The notes beneath the pieces are model-generated. The model made no database searches. It was given only the letters and a program-made list of their open reading frames with translations, and was not told the origin of the DNA. The translations under genes and the position numbers were made by a program. A stretch of 19,602 nt of DNA from Bin80 sp022820435. Its GTDB lineage: Bacteria > Bacteroidota > Rhodothermia > Rhodothermales > Bin80. This document shows positions 14,965 to 19,602 of the stretch, one piece after another; the stretch's first letter is position 1, and each line of letters begins with the position of its first letter. The DNA is taken from the NCBI GenBank assembly GCA_022820435.1, contig JAJEFL010000096.1, positions 1 to 19,602 on the forward strand, in the 5' to 3' direction.

Positions 14965-16435
14965 CAAACGCAAAATGGCGGCTGTCGGGGCTCCATGATG
15001 GTACATTCATCGTCCCCTGCCCACCAAACAGATGGGCGATAGTTTTTGGATCCTCGGCAGTCCCCGTACGCATAAGCCGGAGTTTTACATCCTTATTTGC
15101 GGGATGCCCATCTACAGACTTATCGTAGGATAGAAATACGATCCAATTGCCATCCGGTGATGGATGTGCAAACCAGTCTCCGTAGTCATCCTCCGGGGTC
15201 ACCTGTATCTGATTGCTGCCGTCCGGGTCCATACGCCAGATTTTCATCTGACCGGTGCGCACAGAGTTAAAATAAATGGTCTGACCGTCCGGGGAGTATT
15301 CCGGGCCGTCATCCAGACCCTCAGCATCGGTTAACCGCACCTCTTCGCCGCCATTGCGTCCAATTACATACACATCAAAGTTATCATTCCTCCGAGCGCA
15401 GTAAACTAGTTTTTGCCCGTCAGGGGACCAGCCGTGCCAGTAGGATGGCCCTGATTCGGTGACCAATCGGGGAAGTCCGCCCGCAGCGGGTACAATATAG
15501 ATGAGCGAGCCCCGATCCGGGTTATTGTGGCTAAGCGCGATCTCGATCCCGTCAGGGGAATACCCGTGATCGTTGTTGCACCGGTCAGCAAACTGCGTCT
15601 CAAGCATTTCGGGTTCTCCGCCACTTACGGGCATATGATAGAGGCGGCCTCCACGGTTATACAGCAGGGTGAGCGAGTCCGGCGACCAGTTGGGCGCTTC
15701 AAAGTGCTCCTCTGCCTGACGGACAATCTGGCGCTCGCCGGTCTGACTGTTCATGATTTCCAGTGTACTTTCCACGATCCGCTCGCCCGTCACTTCTTTC
15801 GCTTCCAGATGAACATTCTCGAATCGGGCCGTGGTCCGTGCAGTGGAGTCGTGTGCACAGGCCACCAGACCTGCGTACGCATTTTGCGGTAAATCCACCG
15901 TAATATTGGCGACAACGACTGATCTCTGTGCCGGTCTGTCCAGATAGAGAGAGAACAGATTTGCCGTGCGTTCCAGACGAATGGTTGCCGGCGCACGAAC
16001 CGGGGTCGTGACCTCATGGGTTTCTCCCCCCTGCTCCGAACGCCACTGCAGGGCAATGAGTCCGTCCGCATGAATCAGCGCATCCACATACGCGGCATCT
16101 GCATCCAGGCCTTCACGTACCATCCATCCTGCCTTGCGGTACGGATGCCCGGTGGTATCTGTGAACGCAACATCCGCTTTCAGGACAAGGTCTCCGCTCA
16201 TCTCTTTCCATGCAAAAAAGAATTCGTCCCGGGTGCCATAAATGTCTGCACCGCCACCGGTAACCGTATACACTTCCGTATCTTGATCAAAGATGAGATT
16301 CCCCTTCAATGAAGGATTTCCCACATCGGTGGATCCGTCAAAAATCCCCGTGGAAACGGGCGCGGTACAGGACATCAAAAGAATGAAGGTGACCGGAGCA
16401 ACTGCTCCCGGCCGGTTCAACAGGTTTCCGAACAT
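14906..16435 (-). CDS. Lipoprotein with lectin-like domain and TolB-type PD40 propeller
   Basis: The preferred start is ATG 16435 (509 residues): it follows a GGAGG and gives a lipoprotein-like signal ending FILLMSC (Cys23). An ATG at 16519 would add 28 residues and bury this signal. Residues ~25-225 form a DUF1349/concanavalin-like beta-sandwich (EFFFAWKEMSGD, AGWMVREGLDADAAYVDA). The rest carries six PD40 motifs (NWSPDS, GYSPDG, GWSPDG, EYSPDG, HPSPDG, SWSPDS), making a six-bladed propeller like the C-terminal domain of TolB. Such proteins bind ligands or partners in the periplasm. The gene lies 93 nt downstream of the NIF3-like gene and is probably co-transcribed with it. The last residues are encoded antisense to the sulfatase C-terminus. 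The role is otherwise unknown. Confidence 0.85.
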   Translation of the reverse strand: MFGNLLNRPGAVAPVTFILLMSCTAPVSTGIFDGSTDVGNPSLKGNLIFDQDTEVYTVTGGGADIYGTRDEFFFAWKEMSGDLVLKADVAFTDTTGHPYRKAGWMVREGLDADAAYVDALIHADGLIALQWRSEQGGETHEVTTPVRAPATIRLERTANLFSLYLDRPAQRSVVVANITVDLPQNAYAGLVACAHDSTARTTARFENVHLEAKEVTGERIVESTLEIMNSQTGERQIVRQAEEHFEAPNWSPDSLTLLYNRGGRLYHMPVSGGEPEMLETQFADRCNNDHGYSPDGIEIALSHNNPDRGSLIYIVPAAGGLPRLVTESGPSYWHGWSPDGQKLVYCARRNDNFDVYVIGRNGGEEVRLTDAEGLDDGPEYSPDGQTIYFNSVRTGQMKIWRMDPDGSNQIQVTPEDDYGDWFAHPSPDGNWIVFLSYDKSVDGHPANKDVKLRLMRTGTAEDPKTIAHLFGGQGTMNVPSWSPDSRHFAFVSYRLVGPRSLDSDGASAH

Positions 16436-16438
16436 AGA

Positions 16439-16443
16439 CCTCC
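16439..16443 (-). promoter_or_regulatory. Shine-Dalgarno deciding the PD40 gene start
   Basis: GGAGG on the minus strand lies three bases before the ATG at 16435. Together with the lipoprotein signal it favours 16435 over the longer ATG at 16519, whose GGGGAG abuts the start too closely. Confidence 0.5.
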
Positions 16444-16528
16444 GGGTATTTTCGTGTATGCACCGGCGCGTGCAGATGACTCCGTGCCCGCCGCCAGTCG
16501 CCGGTGGTTTGGTGTTCATTCTCCCCGG

Positions 16529-17383
16529 CTAAACAAAATAAAATGGATCCCCGCAGGGCTGGTGCACCACAATCGTACTGGGCAGGCGCGGTTTCAGCCA
16601 CTCGGCAAGCCACGCCATCCCCGGCTCTTCGCTGAGTGCATGTCCGGCCACAATCAGTCCCTTCGGCTGCTCTGCCTGCCAGTTTGCATCACGGATAAAT
16701 TCGGTGGTTTCCCACTCCCGAACCTCTCCGACTACGAGCACATCCACTTCCGAGAGCATTTCAATCTGCCGCTGCCCACTCGCAGACCCGACGAGTAACC
16801 CGACACTGCTGCACGACATCCCTGCGTCCCCCATCACCCGCAGACGCTTTGCACCGAAACGAACTTTCATGAACTGCGACAGCTCTCCAAGCGTAATGGA
16901 CGGGATCCGGCATAATTGCGGCCGCTCCGGATCCGCATACGCTTCCCAGCCGAGATGCTTCAGTACACCGGTAGCAATACCGTCCGGCCTGTATCCATGC
17001 CAGTAATCGTGAAACCGCCACACCACAATCCCATTCTCCTCCAACATCTGCCGCTTTTTTTGATAGACCGGATTTTGCTCAAGCCAGTCTGTCTCATCCA
17101 GATAATTATAGTAGGTCGGCTCATGCGTGATGATCAAATTCACGCCGTGCCGCGCTGCATAGTCAATGGTGCGATGCGTTGCCAAAAAGGTCGTCACAAC
17201 ACCTCGCACCGGCTGAGAGGGATCCCCCGATTTTATCGTATCTACGGTTGGCTGCCAGGGGGCACCGGGAACTTCATTCGTAATCAGATTGATCACGTCC
17301 TGTATCGTGGGGACTTTCAGAGGAAGTCCGGCCATGAGGATCCCACCGCCGGACTGCGCTAAAAACTCTCTCCTTGTAATCAT
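16529..17383 (-). CDS. NIF3-family protein with Tat signal
   Basis: A 284-residue protein of the NIF3/YbgI family (dinuclear-metal, GTP cyclohydrolase I type 2-like fold). Metal-site and family motifs are SGDPSQPVRGV (D54), IITHEPTYY (H87), WRFHD (H125), and near the end GHALSEEPGM (H248, E252/E253). The N-terminus MITRREFLAQSGGGILMAG is a twin-arginine signal (R4-R5-E-F-L), which is unusual because most NIF3 proteins are cytoplasmic. The exact reaction of the family is unsettled; metal-dependent hydrolysis or phosphoesterase activity is plausible. It is the first gene of a minus-strand pair with the PD40 lipoprotein. No clear Shine-Dalgarno precedes the ATG at 17383. Family assignment is firm, function is not. 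Confidence 0.88.
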   Translation of the reverse strand: MITRREFLAQSGGGILMAGLPLKVPTIQDVINLITNEVPGAPWQPTVDTIKSGDPSQPVRGVVTTFLATHRTIDYAARHGVNLIITHEPTYYNYLDETDWLEQNPVYQKKRQMLEENGIVVWRFHDYWHGYRPDGIATGVLKHLGWEAYADPERPQLCRIPSITLGELSQFMKVRFGAKRLRVMGDAGMSCSSVGLLVGSASGQRQIEMLSEVDVLVVGEVREWETTEFIRDANWQAEQPKGLIVAGHALSEEPGMAWLAEWLKPRLPSTIVVHQPCGDPFYFV

Positions 17384-18273
17384 AATGATATTTGGATTGG
17401 TATGATTTTCCAGTAAAGATACTAAATTATGCTGCCATGAGGATGCGTCGTGCTCCGTTAAAATTTGGAGGTTGCTCCTAAGACATGGATAAAGGATTTT
17501 CTCCTGCTGATGTTCAATTGCAATGAATGAGGGTGACCTGTAAACACTGGTTCTGTCCGACTCTTTCTGCCCGCCGTCTTTATAGCCTGCCGGTCAGGCC
17601 ATTGATGAACCCGAAATATGAGGGGATGAAATTACGTGAGGTCACGGAGTGACTGCTTCCGGCAAGAAAAAACCAAACTGTCCCTTCCTGATGGTAAGAT
17701 CCCATTCCCTTTGCATCGCCCATCCATATCCATTCCTGAATTGCCGCACGGCGGATTCAACAGGCGTAGAACCGATTGGAGCCTTGGCGCAGCGCCTCTG
17801 GCATTTTGTCCCTTCTGTTTGTGCGCTCCTCACGAACGCTGAGTTTCGCCGCCGGCACTGCGTTCGTGAAGAAGACTCCTCAATAATCGTTGCGACTGTC
17901 TATGAAATTCCCGGCGGGAACGTGCTGGAAGACCTTGAGAGAGTGTAGAACTTTGTTCACCTTACCCTACCTGTTACATAATTTGATCACTTAACCTTGG
18001 TAAAAACATTTTTCACCTTGGTGGTATGGAGTCATTTTATACAACAAGAGGCTCTCAGGGGAAATATTCACTCAAATCCTTGAAATTGAGTTTGATAAGC
18101 CATACCTTGCGCGGACATGCTGGATTCATATCCGGTATCCTAATACCTTAAGCGCAATTTTGATGTTTTTATCCAGTCCTATATCGGTCTGGAAGTCTTC
18201 TGGGAAACAGGAGACAGGGAGTTCTAGGAAAAGATCCTACTGCAACGTCGGATTTGCACAAACATGTAACACC
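17384..18273. other. Long intergenic region without a convincing gene
   Basis: Short frames are present on both strands, but none has a recognisable domain plus a plausible start. A possible transposase scrap lies at about 17642-17800 on minus. From 18004 on, the plus strand is open in the frame of the following LRR gene, but that stretch looks non-coding. The promoters of the NIF3 pair (leftward) and the LRR gene (rightward) must lie here; no strong consensus pair was found. Confidence 0.5.
17642..17800 (-). pseudogene. Possible transposase C-terminal scrap
   Basis: The minus strand reads KAPIGSTPVESAVRQF, then GYGWAMQREWD, which recalls the PIGSG-x-VESA-x-R motif and following basic/aromatic stretch near the C-terminus of ISKra4/UPF0236-like transposases. 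The second glycine of the usual motif is replaced (GSTP), and nothing upstream extends the match. It may be a chance resemblance. Confidence 0.25.
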
Positions 18274-19602
18274 ATGCAAAGATCAGTGATCATACATTAT
18301 CGTGAATTTCCCCAACGTACCGTCTGTGTATTGAAACACTGCTGTGCGGCAGTTTTGCTGGTAGTGCTGATGGCGCATCTAGCCCTAGGACAGAGCCTTG
18401 AGATGGACTATCGGAGTCTTGAAGCATTCTACAAGGCCACCAATGGTGACAGTTGGACGAATAACGACAACTGGGATTTTACGGCAGTACCGGAAGAGGA
18501 TGAACTGGACTCGTGGTACGGCATCTCCCAAATTTCTGGGCGGGTGAGTGAACTTTCTCTTAGCAAAAATAATCTCAATGGGATCATCCCGGTAGAAATT
18601 GGTAATCTCCAGCGGTTACGACTCTTGATACTGGATTTAAATTCTTTGACCGGATCAATCCCGGCGGAAATCGGCAATCTCCAGCAGTTAGTAGGGTTGT
18701 ATCTTGCTGATAATTCTCTTACCGGCTCAATTCCGTCAGAAATCGGCAATCTCCGGCAATTAGAAGTATTGAATCTGGACGGTAATGCTCTTACTGGATC
18801 AATTCCGTCAGAAATCGGCAATTTCCAGCAGTTACAACGATTGAATCTGTTCCAAAACGCTCTTACTGGATCGATCCCCGCAGAAATTGGCAATCTCCAG
18901 CAGTTACAACGTCTAGATCTGGAAGGTAATGCTCTTGCTGGATCAATTCCGACAGAAATCGGCAATCTCCAGCAGTTACAATTCCTATTTCTGCAAAATA
19001 ATTCTCTGACCGGTTCAATTCCGCCAGAAATTGGTAACCTTCAGCAGTTACAAAGCCTCCGTCTGGAATATAATGCTCTTACTGGATCAATTCCGGCGGA
19101 AATCGGCAATCTCCAGCAATTAGAAGTATTGAATCTGTTCCAAAACTCTCTTATTGGATCAATCCCACCAGAAATTGGCAATCTTCAGCAGTTACAACGT
19201 CTAGATCTGTTTGGCAACGCATTCACCGGCGAACTGCCATCCAGTCTCATGCAACTAAATCAGTTAGAAATATTTGGCTTTCATGGTTCAGAACAGCATC
19301 TCTGTGCACCTGATGATGCAACGTTTCAGACATGGCTGGATAGTATCCAAGAAGTAAGAGGCCCTAACTGTGGAGAATTACAGTTTGAGGATGTTCCTGT
19401 AACAGAAGGTCAGGGTACGGCTGCATACACGGTTCAACTTCCTGAGGTTTCTGGGGGTGCGCCTCCATATACGTACACCGTGGCATCTGATCTGCCGGAG
19501 GGACTCGTCTTCAATGCATCCACACGTACAGTCAGAGGGAGTCCAACTTCTGCCGTCCCCCCGACAACTTATAAGTACAAGGCTGCGGACAGTGACGGGA
19601 CG
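18274..19602 (+). CDS. Secreted leucine-rich-repeat protein, 3' end outside the window
   Basis: The frame is open to the last base, giving 443 residues so far. The N-terminus carries a signal peptide: a hydrophobic stretch CCAAVLLVVLMAHLALG with likely cleavage before QSLEMD. Starts at ATG 18274 or TTG 18331 are both possible; the latter gives a more compact signal (MKHCC), and neither has a good Shine-Dalgarno. A cap region with LEAFYKATNGDSWTNNDNW precedes ten 24-residue LRRs of plant type, each like LDLEGNALAGSIPTEIGNLQ. A C-terminal cap with two cysteines follows (HLCAPDD, GPNCG). From about residue 370 an Ig-like He_PIG-type domain begins (GGAPPYTYTVASDLPEGL). It is probably a surface-exposed or secreted adhesin-like protein that binds proteins or host surfaces; further Ig domains and a sorting signal may follow beyond the window. 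Confidence 0.9.
   Translation, partial: MQRSVIIHYREFPQRTVCVLKHCCAAVLLVVLMAHLALGQSLEMDYRSLEAFYKATNGDSWTNNDNWDFTAVPEEDELDSWYGISQISGRVSELSLSKNNLNGIIPVEIGNLQRLRLLILDLNSLTGSIPAEIGNLQQLVGLYLADNSLTGSIPSEIGNLRQLEVLNLDGNALTGSIPSEIGNFQQLQRLNLFQNALTGSIPAEIGNLQQLQRLDLEGNALAGSIPTEIGNLQQLQFLFLQNNSLTGSIPPEIGNLQQLQSLRLEYNALTGSIPAEIGNLQQLEVLNLFQNSLIGSIPPEIGNLQQLQRLDLFGNAFTGELPSSLMQLNQLEIFGFHGSEQHLCAPDDATFQTWLDSIQEVRGPNCGELQFEDVPVTEGQGTAAYTVQLPEVSGGAPPYTYTVASDLPEGLVFNASTRTVRGSPTSAVPPTTYKYKAADSDGT
18544..19263 (+). repeat. Ten 72-nt tandem repeats encoding plant-type LRRs
   Basis: Ten head-to-tail units of 72 nt, with the most conserved core encoding GSIPxEIGNLQQL. The central units are close at DNA level, which suggests recent expansion or ongoing recombination between units. 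The antisense frame of this array is also open for 178 codons but is only a mirror of the repeats. Confidence 0.9.

Noticed and set aside
16436..16519. Longer start of the PD40 gene at 16519
   Set aside because: It buries the signal peptide behind 28 residues, and its Shine-Dalgarno-like sequence abuts the ATG; 16435 has GGAGG and the lipoprotein signal.
18429..18965. Minus-strand 178-codon frame opposite the LRR gene
   Set aside because: It exists because 72-nt repeats lack stops in that frame; the plus-strand reading has canonical LRRs and a signal peptide.

Overview
The window is bacterial DNA of moderate GC with an accessory, island-like character. It holds the 3' part of a phage-defence operon, a tandem duplication full of decayed insertion sequences, an ankyrin-repeat gene, a block of exported hydrolases, and the start of a leucine-rich-repeat surface protein. 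Abundant sulfatase/PhoD/TolB-like exported proteins together with ankyrin and plant-type LRR proteins resemble what is known from marine host-associated (for example sponge-symbiont) or particle-degrading bacteria, possibly Rhodothermota/Bacteroidota-related. That placement is inference only; no rRNA or other phylogenetic marker is present.

Bases 2-6400 (+): a class 1 DISARM defence operon missing its 5' end. It holds the C-terminus of the Eco57I-like adenine methylase DrmMI, then the DrmA helicase, the DrmB DUF1998 protein and the DrmC phospholipase-D-fold protein. The genes are almost contiguous (ATGA overlap, then two 2-nt gaps), so they are probably one transcript. drmD would be expected upstream, outside the window.

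Bases 6400-9553: a graveyard. A zinc-ribbon reading frame broken by an in-frame TGA directly follows drmC. Then comes a tandem duplication of about 1.3-1.4 kb. Each copy carries, on the minus strand, a C-terminal scrap of an IS630-family transposase, an intact small gene for a coiled-coil protein with a C-terminal membrane anchor, and decayed pieces of a further small ORF. The two coiled-coil genes differ by exactly two 33-nt (11-residue) repeats. The gene and its 3' flank are much better conserved between copies than the outer flanks.

Bases 9554-10504 (+): a cytoplasmic ankyrin-repeat protein, probably with its own promoter. Bases 10505-10888 are non-coding.

Bases 10889-17383: two convergent gene pairs for exported proteins. 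On plus, a PhoD-like phosphatase lipoprotein overlaps by 4 nt a sulfatase lipoprotein that starts at TTG. On minus, a Tat-exported NIF3-family protein is followed by a lipoprotein with a jelly-roll-like domain and a TolB-type PD40 propeller. The two pairs collide with a 59-nt overlap of their 3' ends. The set looks like a cell-envelope module acting on phosphate or sulfate esters, but substrates cannot be read from the sequence.

Bases 17384-18273 contain no convincing gene, only a possible transposase scrap. From 18274 to the window end runs a secreted protein with a signal peptide, ten 24-residue plant-type LRRs and the beginning of an Ig-like (He_PIG-type) domain; it continues past the window.
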